The notes beneath the pieces were generated by a model. It saw only the letters and a program-made list of their open reading frames with translations, searched no databases and was not told the DNA's origin. A stretch of DNA of 64,000 nt from Branchipolynoe longqiensis (Eukaryota; Annelida; Polychaeta; Phyllodocida; Polynoidae), in assembly GCA_030323885.1 (NCBI GenBank), contig CM059194.1, positions 30,173,367 through 30,237,366 of the forward strand, given 5' to 3'. Position 1 is the stretch's first letter. Each line of letters starts with the position of its first letter. Below are positions 33,956-45,470 of the stretch, one piece after another. Both the position numbers and the translations under genes were made by a program.

Positions 33956-36795
33956 ACTAGATCAAATAGAGCCTGATCCAAAGCCAAAAATCAGTAATCT
34001 AATAAATGACAGTACTGGTGAAACAATACCTGATATTCAACTAGCAGAAGAGATCAACAAATACTTTGTTGATATAGGAGCTAACCTAGCCCAAAAATGT
34101 CAACCAAAAGATGATGTCCAGGAAAACTATAAGGTTGTAGTTAACCAACATAGATATGATCTCATAGAAACAACAAAAGACAAGATCCTTACCAAAGTAC
34201 AAAATCTATCACCATTCAAACCTTCAGGCATGAAGGACATCAGTTCAACCTTTATCAAGGGCACCATCAAGGCTCTGATAGATGAATTTACATACCTATA
34301 CAACCTCATAATTACTACTGGAATTTTCCCAGAAAAATGGAAGAGAGCAACAGTTACCCCTATACCCAAGGTAGGTAACCCAAAGTCCTGTAATGAACTG
34401 CGACCTATATCCATACTACCTCTCCCTGGCAGAATAATTGAACAGATAATTCACTACCAAATAAAAACATTTCTTGAGGACACTAACTATTTAGCCACCC
34501 AACAAAATGCTTCAGAAAAGAAAGGTCAACGACTAAGGCACTTGCCTCATTAATGGATGAATTGTTGATTAGCACAGACAGAGGTGAGCTTACAATAGCT
34601 GTTTTTCTTGATTTCAAGAAAGCTTTTGATACAATTGACCACAAAATCCTGCTATGTAAGATCATAAACGAGCTGGACTGGGAAAAAGATCATGTAGGTT
34701 CATATCCAACTACTTAAACAATAGACAACAAGTCACAAAAATTAATAATACAGAATCCTCCACGAGAACTGTCAGAACAGGAGTGCCCCAAGGTTCCACT
34801 TTGGGACCACTCCTCTTTCTGATATTTATTAATGACCTACCATTGCTGTCTACCAGTGCTAATTTCACACTTTTTGCGGATGATGCTGTCCTCACAGTGC
34901 ACAATACAAACATTATTCTGGCAGCTACTATGGTAAACAAGGTGTTAAAAAAGGTCAATATTTGGTGTGCTGATAACAGACTTACCTTAAACACACAAAA
35001 ATCAGAATATGTGATATTTGGAACAAAATCTAGAAAATCGCACGCGCAAAATATAGAGCTATGTATAGGCAATGCAGTGCTAAGAGAAGTGAACTCGTAC
35101 AAATACTTAGGAACCACACTTGACTCTACACTGAATGCGAACCAGCAACTATCGAGGCTGAACCAAATTCTAGGTATGAGAATGACAACCTTTAGAAAAA
35201 TAAGATGCTACATGAGTGAGAACACAGCGCTCAAACTGTATAAGGCAACTATACTGCCAATAATAGATTATAATGATCTAATCTATGGCCTTTTAACAAA
35301 ACAACAAGAAAATAAATTACAGAGAACTCAAAACCGAGCTCTTAGAACAGTATATAGGGGCAAAGTTCTCTCAGTGAATGAGATGCACACTAGATCTAAT
35401 ATCACATACCTGAGCCAAAGGAGAGATGCACATCTGCTATCTCTTATGTTTATCAGAGCCAAGGATGAAAACTACATAGACCATACTACCAGAGTTACCA
35501 GGCAGGGGGATGCTACACTCCTCAAAGTTCCTAAACCACCCACAAATAGACTGACAAGAGCCCCTATCTACAAAGGCAGCAGATTATGGAATGAACTCCC
35601 AGTCAGAATTAGACATGCACAAACACAACTAGAATTCAAGAACCTGGTAAGATTTCACCAAGCCAATCAGGCCCTTCTACTAGTGATGAGGTCACCATAT
35701 TTAATTAGCTATCTATTATAAGCACCTATGGCCACCCTGCCCCCTCCCACCACCCCACGCGCTCCTTTGCCTGCTGCCAACAAACCAAGTTATCCACCGT
35801 ACAAATTATTTGCCCAGCAAATTCAGAAATGTGTATCAGTCTGGTAGTATTGCTATAGACCGGGGGCATTATGGTACTGGGACGGCTCACTCCCTATCTC
35901 TCCCATGTGATGTAAATTTTGCGGTGCCACCTTGTGGTGGGTTTGATTGACCCAGCTGCTGGTTGGTGTTTCACATGTAAACACATACGGTTATATCATG
36001 CATGAGGCGGGTAAGCGTGAATACACATCAATATCGGATTGCTATGAACAGGCACACATCATCGTCGCCATCGTCACACAGCTTTCACATTCATATATAC
36101 ATTTGTGCATATATTGTGGCATCTGTTTAGCCGGGGGAACGGCCAGCGCACCACGTGGTGGGTTTGATCATTTTGATTACACAGTACAGGCTGAGTGAGC
36201 TGTCTTGGTATTATGGGGTCTTTGTACAAACATAGACACTAATAAAGTCTGTACTAGACTACTAAATGACTGAAACATACAATCCTCCAAGCATTGTTTA
36301 TCCCATCATTACTAACAACCTACTTACTCAAACTACTTCATGTAGTCAAAAAACACACCTGAGGTATTAACATTTTAAGCATAACCCTATAAGCTAACCA
36401 CACTCTATCTAACAGAATAAACTAACTATTCTACTAACACTCACTCCATCTCAAAATGTTAACTCCAACAACATGATAGTTTTGCAATTCACAACATAGT
36501 AGGCATACAAACCTATGAAGGAAAACTATGTAACCACTCCGTAATGTAAAGGTCTAATCAATACACATGTATGTATCAAGTGTGTAGGAATACAACATAT
36601 AACTGCTATTTTTGTATGTGAATTGTCAAACTATACCATATGTAAGTCTTTGAATGTTTGATATTGTTGGTTCAGCTGATTTGGGCTAGCTGCATATATT
36701 GTAAATAACTGTATTGTCACATGGCTGGAAGACCAGTGCCACGGCGCTGACAAAAGACTTTATTCAATGAATAAACTATATTTACAAAAAAAAAC
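33956..36795 (+). mobile_element. Non-LTR retrotransposon (LINE), 5'-truncated, frameshifted reverse transcriptase
   Basis: The coding part starts in frame at about 33956 (LDQIEPDPKPKISNLIND), enters the reverse transcriptase near 34110 and ends at 35721. Visible landmarks are the linker LAEEINKYFVDIG, IPKVGNP..CNELRPIS, VFLDFKKAFDTIDH, GVPQGSTLGPLLFLIFINDL and the catalytic box FADDAVL (tyrosine replaced by phenylalanine), followed by the thumb-like NKVLKKVNIWCADNRLTLN..KSEY and SYKYLGTTLDS. Frame breaks lie near 34511 and 34695, so it is dead. The apurinic endonuclease domain is missing by 5' truncation. A 1.07-kb 3' region follows, ending in a stem-loop (36734-36749), AATAAA-like sequence and a short A run. 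The clade looks Jockey/CR1-like, unresolved. It interrupts a TTAA MITE. Confidence 0.88.
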
Positions 36796-36796
36796 A

Positions 36797-36860
36797 CCTG
36801 AACTCTTTATCTAAAAAATAAGTAAAGCAATTCAAATGCCATCGGACCATGCAACTTTAA
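36797..36860 (-). mobile_element. TTAA-type MITE, terminal part beyond the LINE insertion
   Basis: The segment TTTATCTAAAAAATAAG to ATCGGACCATGCAACTTTAA is the terminal inverted repeat end of the same MITE family, in minus orientation. It joins logically to 33955, which indicates that the LINE jumped into the MITE. Confidence 0.7.
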
Positions 36861-37317
36861 TAAGTTAAAGGAAATAAATACAGGTCCAGACATTCTGAAA
36901 ACAGAAGCTTTTTTGTTTGTGTTTGTACAGGATATATACATAAACTGTAATATTATTTATGGGCTTTATTTATCTCACCTAGGATGATTACTCATACGTT
37001 TCTCTAGAGAAATAATGGGTTTGATTTTGGTTTAATTGAAGCTGTATATGCTTAAGTTACACTAACTGTTCTACTAGTCTATATCTGGTCTATAATTATC
37101 CCATTATTTCAATTATTGGCATATTACTCTATAAATAAACTGTTATATATGTAGTCTTTATTTAGTACACTTAATGTGAATATCAATATGTTTTAACTGC
37201 AGTATTAATGCTTGATAAATCTCTTTATTCTGAAAATTTCTGAATTTCAAAATACAACTGGCACCTAGGATTTCGGATAATGAATTGCGAACCTGTAGAA
37301 CTGTGTCTTATTTTTTA
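36861..37317. other. No gene; AT-rich
   Basis: Non-coding AT-rich DNA; no match inside the window. Confidence 0.6.
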
Positions 37318-37403
37318 GTGACTGATCATTTGCTTATTCTGCTCATAACGGCTAAGTGCATCCACTTGTTTTCACCGCTGCACAGTAGTGGTCACAATCC
37401 ATG
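37318..37403 (+). repeat. 85-bp segment, first copy
   Basis: AGTGACTGATCATTTGCTTA to GGTCACAATCCATG occurs again at 38197-38281 with about six differences; the two copies bracket the 42-bp array. Confidence 0.9.
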
Positions 37404-37734
37404 TGGATCAATTTCCTTTATCAATAATTTTTGTAAACTTGTTTGCGGTGTCAAATCGGGGAGTTTCCCCATGTTTTTCATTTTGATTTTGATTTATAAT
37501 TTTGTACATAGTCAACATTAGTCTCGTGTTATGTTTTCTGTGGATATTCTTTTGGATCGATTTTGCTTGAATTGCTTACAAATGGGGTGTTTCTGAATTT
37601 ATTATTATATTCTGCCTGCTATTCAGCACGTTCACTTCGTTTTAGTAGACCTATTGTGTTAACTCTCAAACGACGTGAACATCTAGTATATGCATCTAAG
37701 TGCTGTGAGAGGTGTTTAAAAAACAACCTGGAAA

Positions 37735-37830
37735 CATCATGGTCAGAGGCAGACTCGAACCCACATGTCTGACATTACAGGGCAAGTGTCATAACGACCA
37801 CTCTATCTAGTCTCCCTGATATATGGATAT
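37735..37830 (-). mobile_element. SINE D head
   Basis: The reverse complement has box B in TGTGGGTTCGAGTCTGCC and a decayed box A region (TAGAGTGGTCGTTATGACAC). Pairing is poor, so it is not a tRNA gene. Confidence 0.5.
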
Positions 37831-37854
37831 GTATAATTTATATTAATCCAATTC

Positions 37855-38190
37855 TTCAATTTTCTGATTGGCTATTAACTTGAAATGGGCTATCAATTAT
37901 AATTAAGACTTTAATGAACTTAAATTGTGCTGTCAATTATAATTAAGACTTAAACAAACTCAAATTGTACTGTCAATTATAATTAAGATTTAAACAAACT
38001 TAAATTGTACTATCAATTATAATTAAGACTTAAGCAAACTTAAATTGTATGGGCTATTAAGACTTAAATAAACTTAAATTGTGATGTCAATTATGAGTAA
38101 GACTTTAAGAAACTTAAATTGTGCTGTTAATTATAGCTAAGACTTAAACAAACTTAAATTGTGCTGGCAGTTATAATTAAGACTTATGCA
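37855..38190. repeat. About 42-bp AT-rich minisatellite
   Basis: Eight units with core CTGTCAATTATAATTAAGAC and TTAAACAAACTTAAATTGTG. A last partial unit (CTGTCAATTATAATTAAGGC) lies at 38282-38301, after a copy of a distant 85-bp segment. Confidence 0.92.
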
Positions 38191-38196
38191 TTTCTA

Positions 38197-38281
38197 GTGA
38201 CTGACCATTTGCTTATTCTGCTCATAGCGGTTAAGTGCATGCACTTGTTTTCACCGCTGCACAGTATTGGTCACAATCCAT
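38197..38281 (+). repeat. 85-bp segment, second copy
   Basis: AGTGACTGACCATTTGCTTA to GGTCACAATCCATG repeats 37318-37403. The array unit resumes immediately after it, so the segment seems to have been part of, or captured by, the expanding array. Confidence 0.9.
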
Positions 38282-38301
38282 GCTGTCAATTATAATTAAG
38301 G

Positions 38302-39344
38302 CCTTAAACATATTGGCAGCCATTTCTTTGCAATGCCATATTCAATATAAAATTAATAGACTTTAACTGGAAAGCACAACAATAAATTACATTTTGCAGA
38401 AAAGAAACTAAAAACGGATTTGTTAGTTTTTTGGGCTTGAACCCTTAAATTATTTACCTAACATAAGGCGTTTGTGAATTCATTAGTAACGCAGGAAACA
38501 CTCACTGATTGATCCTACATCAAATGCTACAGCTCACTTTCCTCGGGCCATATGTGTACTATATGGACTCAAAGCAGTCAGGAACATTAACTCCAGGACA
38601 ATAGTCATTTGTAATATGTCACAGCAGCTGAGGAGAAGCTGACAAGGATATGCTCATTCTGTTCATTAAGAAAATAGCTTTTGCTATTCAAATTGAATTC
38701 AGCGAAACATTGTCAGCTTGTAGCGATTCATTTGGGTGGACAGGCACAAAGATCAACCTCTAGTGGAGGGGGGGGGGCGCCGACCAAATCCATCCTACCA
38801 TATTCAATGGTTAACTATAAATCAAATCAAATCACAATATAGTCATGTGGGATATTACATTACTATAGGGAATGTGGCAGCTTCTGTAACAACAAAACAC
38901 AAAAAAAATGTGGTTATGTAAGGTATAAAGTAATTATGCAAATATATTAATGTATGTAATGCTCCTGTCCTTATTGTTCTTATTCCGAGGATGCTCCTGT
39001 AAACCTCCTTTGATATCCTCTTTAGTTCCATAGGTTACAGGAGGTTGGGGTGTGGCCTGGAGACCAGGAGGCCTGCTACCAAGTAGCTCCCCTGGTTCCC
39101 CTCCTTTCCTCCAGGTGGCGCCTAACCCACCTACTGATGGCCCAATTTGCCAGCGATTTAGTTAAATAAAAGTAGAGGTAGGTCTTAAGGGCCAGCCAGA
39201 GTTATAGGCTCGATCCATACGAATCTGACTTGTCTCCTTTCTACTGTTGTCTAATTGTTATGGAAGGAATTAATAATCGGAATAATTATGGATTCAGCTC
39301 AAACATAATAGTCATGGTTTCATTGCGGCCCAGAGGTTTGTCGG
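38302..39344. other. No gene; one CTCF-like motif
   Basis: Non-coding. CTCCAGGTGGCGCCTAA at 39109-39125 is a strong CTCF-core-like site. ACAGGAGGTT and its inverse AACCTCC-like pairs lie nearby (38998-39050). Confidence 0.5.
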
Positions 39345-39450
39345 TTTTTGTGCCTAAACCCTTAAATTATTATTCATCTGAATATATCATTTGTATATGA
39401 TAGGGTGTTGGGCATTGGACTTTCCTTCCAGCGGTTAACATTGACTGTTT
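39345..39450. repeat. Dispersed repeat H, second copy
   Basis: TTTGTGCCTAAACCCTTAAA, TTATTCATCTGAATATATCA and TTCCAGCGGTTAACATTGAC parallel 13075-13183. Confidence 0.55.
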
Positions 39451-39488
39451 CTTTTTGGTTAAGAAAAAACTAAACAACCCAGACATTG

Positions 39489-39828
39489 TTAAAGTTGCAT
39501 AGGCCGATGGTTTTGAGTTTCTGCAATTTTTCTGAGATAAATATACTAAATTGATCGTTATAATCTACTGTACTTTAGTGTGAAGTAACCTTTATTTTAA
39601 ATGGCTAACTTCTGAGATATTTGAAGTGCAAACATGTCAGATTAGTTTTGGCAAGCATGCCAAAACTCTGACTCCATAGGCTTCTGCAGTACCAGGTTCT
39701 ATTGAATTGGCTTGGTATTCCCTTCTATGTGGCAACAAAGGCTTAATAAGTGAACCAGTATCTATATTAGATATGTAGAATCAATTCTAGATAATTGTTT
39801 GATGCTTGATCGGACTATGCAGCTTTAA
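39489..39828 (+). mobile_element. TTAA-type MITE, complete copy
   Basis: The 340-bp copy begins TTAAAGTTGCATAGGCCGAT and ends CGGACTATGCAGCTTTAA, with TTAA retained at both borders. Its internal sequence (AAATGGCTAACTTCTGAGAT, GGCAAGCATGCCAAAACTCT) follows 5274-5622 along the whole length. Confidence 0.85.
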
Positions 39829-39981
39829 TCGATGTGGCATAATAAATAAACAAAAATCATGTGTAGTACAGATCGGTCCTGCAATGTGTGCAGACTAGTT
39901 TATGGATATCATATAAATTGGTAGCTGCAAGTAGCATCAATATCAGTTGCAGTACCACACCTAATTTGTTGCATACCAAAC

Positions 39982-40477
39982 TGGATGGCCGAATCAGTTG
40001 AGCGTCCGTTTTCCGCGGTGGTAGATCGTGGGATTCGAACCCACGGGTTCGAACCTTGGTTGAGTCAAAGCAATGACCTAAAAATTCATACTTGTCGCTG
40101 CTTCCTAGCCTTATTAGGATAGGGTCAGGACTGGTTGGCTCAGTGTCAGGAAAATGTGACTGAGTGGGATATCATGTCGTGACAGTGCACACTCATGGAG
40201 ACTTTTATAGTGCTGTCCCACTGGGAGACCAGACCGCCAGCACCATGACCTGATATCCCACTCAGTCACATTATCCTGACACGGAGCCAATTAGTCCTTG
40301 CCCTATCCTAATAATGCCCAGTGCCTGGCTCGGAAGTGATGGTGATTATCTCTCCGTGAATATGACATTTTGTTACCAACACATCGTTGCCCTATGGTTT
40401 GACTCAACAGAGATTCAAACTGCTGACCTTCTGCACGGGAAGCTTGCGCTCTACCGATTCGGCTACCGCGTCCGGTC
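39982..40477. mobile_element. Head-to-head composite of two SINE A copies
   Basis: Plus-strand SINE A (CTGGATGGCCGAATCAGTTG to GACTGAGTGGGATATCATGT, 39982-40176) changes directly into a minus-strand copy (GACAGTGCACACTCATGGAG to ATTCGGCTACCGCGTCCGG, 40177-40477). The result is a large inverted repeat able to fold back on itself. Confidence 0.8.
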
Positions 40478-40719
40478 TCTCCACATGCCCAGTGTGGGTT
40501 CGCGCAGTCAGTGACTTGCCAGAGCTGCGTTCGTTTGACCTTCTCAGGCGGCCCATGTTCAGTAGTCTAATAACCAATTCCAAATATATGAAAAGATTGG
40601 TGATCGTCCCCGTCCGTGGCTGAAATATCGCCTGCTCCTGATTTGTTTGAATTTAATTTTGGTTTAAAAACTGTTAAAAATGTTTCGGGCTCGCAGCAAC
40701 TCAACTTTCATATCAATTT

Positions 40720-40826
40720 TGAGGTCATTGGTTTGACTCAGCCAGGGTTCGAACCTGGAGTTCGAATCCCACCACCTACCAGAACGGGAGGCGGACTCTC
40801 AACTCATTCAGCCATCGAGTCTGGTT
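40720..40826 (-). mobile_element. SINE A head fragment
   Basis: GTCATTGGTTTGACTCAGCC, GGGTTCGAACCTGGAGTTCG and ACTCATTCAGCCATCGAGTC are the tRNA-like half only. Confidence 0.7.
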
Positions 40827-41164
40827 AAGTATTAGATGCCAGAAAAAAATTAAATTAAAATAAAACCGCCCACCTGCCCGACCCTGATTTGTGTGATCAA
40901 AATGACGCTCACCAATTTTATATTTTTTGTATTTGGCCTAATGCAGACGCGTCGCTGTTGCAAACCACAGGACGCGCTTTTGACGTTTGTCGCACGGCCG
41001 GCTTTGGGGGGCAGCATTTCAGGGATGCAGCTATGTGTAATGCAGCAGCCTCTCCCTGAATGAATTATAGAGGCGTCCCACGCAGCGTCCGTCCATCCGG
41101 CAGGTGGCGCCACACCCAGAGATTGATGCGCAGCCGTCGCCATGATTCTGGAGGTTTCTCTTTG

Positions 41165-41386
41165 TTATCGGGGAGTGTGGGAAGAGGGGTGGGGGGTGGG
41201 GAGGTAATGGGGAGAATGGCGGAGGGGACGGGGGAGGGGGACGGCAGGCAAACGGGGCACATGGGGGAGGGGCAGGGGGGTGGAGGGGACGTGAGAGGTT
41301 GAGGGGAGGGCAGAAGGTGGGGATGGTGAGAGGATGGGGGGCTGGGGGGGGGGGTAACGGGGCGTATGGGGAGGGGGAAGGGAGGT
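41165..41386. repeat. G-rich low-complexity tract, left of a SINE
   Basis: GGGGAGGGGACG-type sequence on the + strand, resuming at 41721-41830 beyond SINE A. Confidence 0.85.
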
Positions 41387-41720
41387 TGGTTGGTTGTTGG
41401 AGTTTTACGTCATGGCAACATCTAAAGTCATATCAGGATTGGTACCAACTTGTGACATTGCACACTCATGGTGACTTTATAGTGGTCATGACCCACTGGG
41501 AAAACAGGCCGCCAGCACCATGACCTGATATCGCACTCAGTCATATTATCCTGCCACTGAGACAACCAGTCCTTGTGCTATCCTATTAATGCCGAGCGCC
41601 AGGCTGGGAAGCGACAAGTGTCAATTTTATAAGTCATTGGTTTGACTCGACAGGGAACCAAACGCCCAAACTCCTGATCTCCCGCATACGAGCCCCGCGT
41701 TCTAGCTATTCGGCCAGCAC
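41387..41720 (-). mobile_element. SINE A, near full length, inserted in a G-rich tract
   Basis: GGTTGGTTGGTTGTTGGAGT through the body to the head (TCCTGATCTCCCGCATACGA, ATTCGGCCAGC). G-rich sequence lies on both sides (41165-41386 and 41721-41830), as expected if the SINE split one tract. Confidence 0.85.
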
Positions 41721-41980
41721 GCGCGGGAGGAGCGGCGTAGGGGGAGGTAGGGGGGTTAGGGGGGTAGGGAGGGGCGGCGGGGGAGGGGACGGGGGGAGAG
41801 GAGGGGGAGGGGGTAGAGGGAGATGCAAAGCCCGGTAGCCGTAGTTGGAATTCCAGGCATGCGCAGTCAGGGACAATCATCAACCTGGTGACGTTGGTGG
41901 CTGTCGGTGTGACACAGCAGGTATGATTCAGCTGACAGGAAATAGAGGATTTCCACCACATCCGGGTCCTGGCTTCCATA

Positions 41981-42172
41981 TTCAGTAAAACCTCTCAAAC
42001 CAACCATATCCACATCCACAGATCGACCACTCCCCTATATTGATCACGTTATTTGGGTCCCAAACGATTGTTCAGACAATACCATTGCAATGATAAAAAC
42101 CTCCCTAAACCGACCACCTCCCGAAATGGACCATTTAAAGTCGGTCCCATGGTCGGTCGATTGGGAGAGGTA
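41981..42172 (-). mobile_element. Pogo/Tigger-like MITE, reversed copy
   Basis: TTCAGTAAAACCTCTCAAAC, CAGATCGACCACTCCCCTAT, TTTGGGTCCCAAAC and GTCGGTCCCATGGTCGGTCG follow the reverse complement of 18351-18532. The distal end is decayed (GGGAGAGGTACAC). Confidence 0.78.
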
Positions 42173-42282
42173 CACAGGTGCGGAGTTGTGTACCACCTGA
42201 GATTACCAATATCTTGTGAGACAATTAACATATATCATGTTTTATACCATTTTATTGGATCACCATTTTTTTCTTTTTTTTG

Positions 42283-42470
42283 GTAAATATGTTTATTCTG
42301 CTGAATAAGTCTTTTGTCAGTGCCGAATCACTGGTCTTCCAGCCATTTTTCAATTCAGGGTTATTTACACAAAAGGTATATAGAATAAGGTGTACAATAC
42401 CTGTTGAATACACAATTTACACCATGTAACACAATGAAATTCTGAAACCCAAAAGTTCCTTAACAATATG
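42283..42470 (-). mobile_element. LINE 3' tail, 5'-truncated copy
   Basis: The reverse complement matches 46504-46717 over its length: AACATATTTACC end, stem-loop at 42318-42333 (five paired bases), CCCTGAATTGAAAAATGG and TATTCTATATACC. No coding part is retained. The match may extend further left of the tail to about 42560. Confidence 0.8.
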
Positions 42471-42948
42471 GTACAGTAGTGTCATATAACTAGATCAATA
42501 TTAGTCAGATCAATGTGAGTATTTACATAGTATTTAGAATGTAAGCAGAAGTTATCTTCTGTATTCAGTTGGTAAACTTGTTGTAAGTTTTAATGTTTAG
42601 TTGCAGTTAGGCAAGCGGTATATAAATGTTGGTTTGTTAGGAAAATTCTAGTGTAACTCTAATGTAGTTAGTTATGTGAGTTTATGAATTATGTTGTTGG
42701 GGTTCCAATAGCTTTTTGGGGTTCCAATAGCTTTTTATTCCATCTGCATACCACATGGCAATCCCAAGCTAGGCTCCTACATCACCAATCTGCCTGCCCT
42801 CTGACGGTTTTGGCGAGAACTATTTCTGTATATAGCAGCGCACTGAACAGCATGACTAGGTCCGCTACCAGAAGACCCTCCCTCTGGTGGGAGTAACAAG
42901 AACTAAAGTTGTAGGTACGATTTGTTCACCGCACATGCTACACGGAAA

Positions 42949-43155
42949 TGGTTGGTTGTTGGAGTTTTACATCCTGGCAACATCTCAGGTCATATCAGGA
43001 CGCGCACCAAATTGTGACAGTGCCCACTCATGGTGACTTAATAGTGCTGCCACACTTGGAAATCAGGCCCCTGGCACCATCACCCAATATCCCACTCATT
43101 CCCATTATCCTGACACTGAGCTAATGCAATCCTTGCCCTATTCTGTAAATGCCGA
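42949..43155 (-). mobile_element. SINE A, tail and body
   Basis: GGTTGGTTGTTGGAGTTTTA to CCTTGCCCTATTCTGTAAAT; the tRNA-like head is missing. Confidence 0.78.
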
Positions 43156-43324
43156 GTAGATGGATCTTCCTGCTCGGGAGTAGATGGATCTTCCAGCTTA
43201 GTATACTCGTATAATGGCTTATGCAGCATATAATATATATGCACGCATAGAAAAGGCATTGGCCATAGCAATAGCATTGAGTCTACGGAGAATTGGTGGC
43301 ATTGTTTCAAATACATCTTTTCAT

Positions 43325-43612
43325 GCCCGACTCAGTAGAATGCGGGCCTCTCGTGTGGGAGATCGGGAGTTTGGTTCCCGGTCGAGTCAAACCAATGGCT
43401 TATAAAATTGATACTTGTCACCTCCTGGCCTGGCGCTTAGCATTAATAGGATAAGCCACGGACATTGTGCAAGGGCAAGTGGGATATTGGGTCATGATGC
43501 CAGCGGCCTGATTTCCCAGTGGGGCAGCACTATAAAGTCACCATAAGTGTGCACTGTCACAGGTCGGTACCCATGCTTAGATGTTGCCAGGACATAAAAC
43601 CCCAACAAACAA
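43325..43612 (+). mobile_element. SINE A, plus-strand copy
   Basis: Head remnant (GACTCAGTAGAATGCGGGCC, TCGTGTGGGAGATCGGGAGT), GTCGAGTCAAACCAATGGCT, body and tail (TTAGATGTTGCCAGGACATA with AACAAACAAAC). Confidence 0.8.
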
Positions 43613-43825
43613 ACAACCACCTAAAATGGGGGACGAGTCGTGCGAATTGGTTAGTGTATTGCAAGCTTTGAAATGCTGGCTGTCGTCGTCGTCGTGATAC
43701 GTCACGGCATTCCAATTTGAATGCAGCACTGGTGTCGCTAATCGGCTCCGAGACGCTCGGCCCATCTGGGCGTGCTCCTGTCAACAGGGTGAATAATGGC
43801 AGAAATGTTAACGATTAGGCCATTA

Positions 43826-44092
43826 CCAGACTGGATGGCCGAATGAGTTAGAGCGTCCCTCTCCCGTGTTGGTAGATCATGGGTTCAAACTCTGGTCAAG
43901 TCAAACCAATGACTTAAAAATTGATACTTGTCGCTTCCTAGCCAGGCACTCGGCATTATTAGGATAGGGCAAGGAGCAGTGGAATGAGGAAGACCAGTCG
44001 TCTGCGACTGAGATTTCCCCTGCTTAAACAACTACCCCATCCGGATAAGACCATAGATGTACCTAGGACGTAAAACAACAACAAAACAAACT
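43826..44092 (+). mobile_element. SINE A variant with alternative tail, full head
   Basis: The head CTGGATGGCCGAATGAGTTA, GTTGGTAGATCATGGGTTCA is complete; the end is GGAATGAGGAAGACCAGTCG, CTGAGATTTCCCCTGCTTAA and ACCTAGGACGTAAAAC. Confidence 0.8.
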
Positions 44093-44348
44093 AATGTACC
44101 GAAGAAAACACACACAAAAAAACAGTTCACATTGCATTTGATTCAGTGGGAATAACACGCCCTGGACTCTACTTCTGGTAGATGGATGAGTCCACTCATC
44201 CGGTCACCTGCAAGCTTTCACTGCTTTCACACATGTCCTTCCGCCATTCCCCGCTCGTTGCTGTCTTCTTCTCACTTATCACTGAGCAGGCAATGCTCAC
44301 ACCTTTTTCTGCCCACCGCCCTACTACTGTAATGTTTCTGTTTATAGG

Positions 44349-44702
44349 AGACCAGACTGGATGGCCGAATGAGTTGAGCGTCCGTCTCCCACTTTGGTAG
44401 ACCATGGGATTCGAACCCACAGGTTCAAACCCTGGTCGAGTCAAACCAATGACTTAAAAACTGATACTTATTGCTTCCTAGCCATTGCACTCGGCATTGT
44501 TAGGATAGGGCAAGGACTGGTTGGCTCAGTGTCAGGATAATGTGACTGAGTGGGACATCAGGACATAGTGCTGGCAGCCTTGGCTCCCAGGGGGAAGCAC
44601 TATAAAGTCACCAGAGTGCGCACTGTCATAAGTCGGTATGCGTCCTGCTAAATGCTTAGACTTTAGATGTTGCCAGGACATAAAACTTCAACAACCAACC
44701 AA
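44349..44702 (+). mobile_element. SINE A, complete plus-strand copy
   Basis: Complete head (CCAGACTGGATGGCCGAATG, GGATTCGAACCCACAGGTTC), body (GTCAGGATAATGTGACTGAG) and tail (CTTTAGATGTTGCCAGGACA with AACCAACCAAC). Confidence 0.85.
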
Positions 44703-44924
44703 CTCAACTCTTTAATTATAGTGCTGGGCTCGGGTGCTCCTCTCTCTTTGAGATTAGAAACTCTGATTACCGGGATGTCCTCTCTGTGTCGTTTACCGAA
44801 TCCTTCCCCAATGCACGCCGGCAACCAGCGCAAACCTGCCCGGTGTTGACTCTGGTTAGTTACCAGCGGCTGGTCACACAAAGGCCACCGCACACTAAAC
44901 GCTAATTTGTCTCGCTTTGCTTTG

Positions 44925-45020
44925 TATATTTTGGTTTTACATCCCAGCAACATCTAAGATCATATCAGGACTATATCACAGACTTGTTGACAGTCCTCAC
45001 TCTTGGTGACTTAATAGGAA
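44925..45020 (-). mobile_element. SINE A tail fragment
   Basis: TTTTGGTTTTACATCCCAGC to CAGTCCTCACTCTTGGTGAC matches the SINE A tail half with decay. Confidence 0.6.
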
Positions 45021-45224
45021 GAAAATAAGAGAAAAAATGTAACGCTCAACAATTGTTTGAGTTGCCCCGAGTATACATTTTTTACTTGACGCTGCTCCCC
45101 ATTTTTGCATGAACTACTGTGACTGGTGCTGTACATTACACAGCAGGAGCCACTCCCTTAATTCTACATGATCGGTGCTGTAACTAATACACCACTGATC
45201 AAACTTAGATTATATAGACTGTCA

Positions 45225-45300
45225 ATTCCAATAGTAAGATGGCCAGAAGACCGGTGCTCCGGTGCTGACAAATGTCATATTCAGGTGAAAAAATATTTGT
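45225..45300 (+). mobile_element. LINE 3' tail fragment
   Basis: ATGGCCAGAAGACCGGTGCT followed by CCGGTGCTGACAAATGTCAT matches the stem-loop part of the LINE 3' tail. The stem at 45252-45267 pairs throughout if G-U wobbles are allowed. The upstream part is not recognisable. Confidence 0.6.
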
Positions 45301-45304
45301 TTAA

Positions 45305-45470
45305 ATAGTGCCGCTCCCATTGGGAGACCGTGCTTCGACATCATGACTCCGATATCCCACACAGTCATATTATCATGACACTGAGCAAACCGGTCATTGT
45401 GCTACTGTTAGTAATGGCAATATCCAGGGCTAAGGAGTGACACACATAACTTGGTTAAGTCACACGAGGG
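45305..45470 (-). mobile_element. SINE A body fragment
   Basis: GTGCCGCTCCCATTGGGAGA to CATATTATCATGACACTGAG and TGTGCTACTGTTAGTAATGG is a decayed body without tail. Confidence 0.6.
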
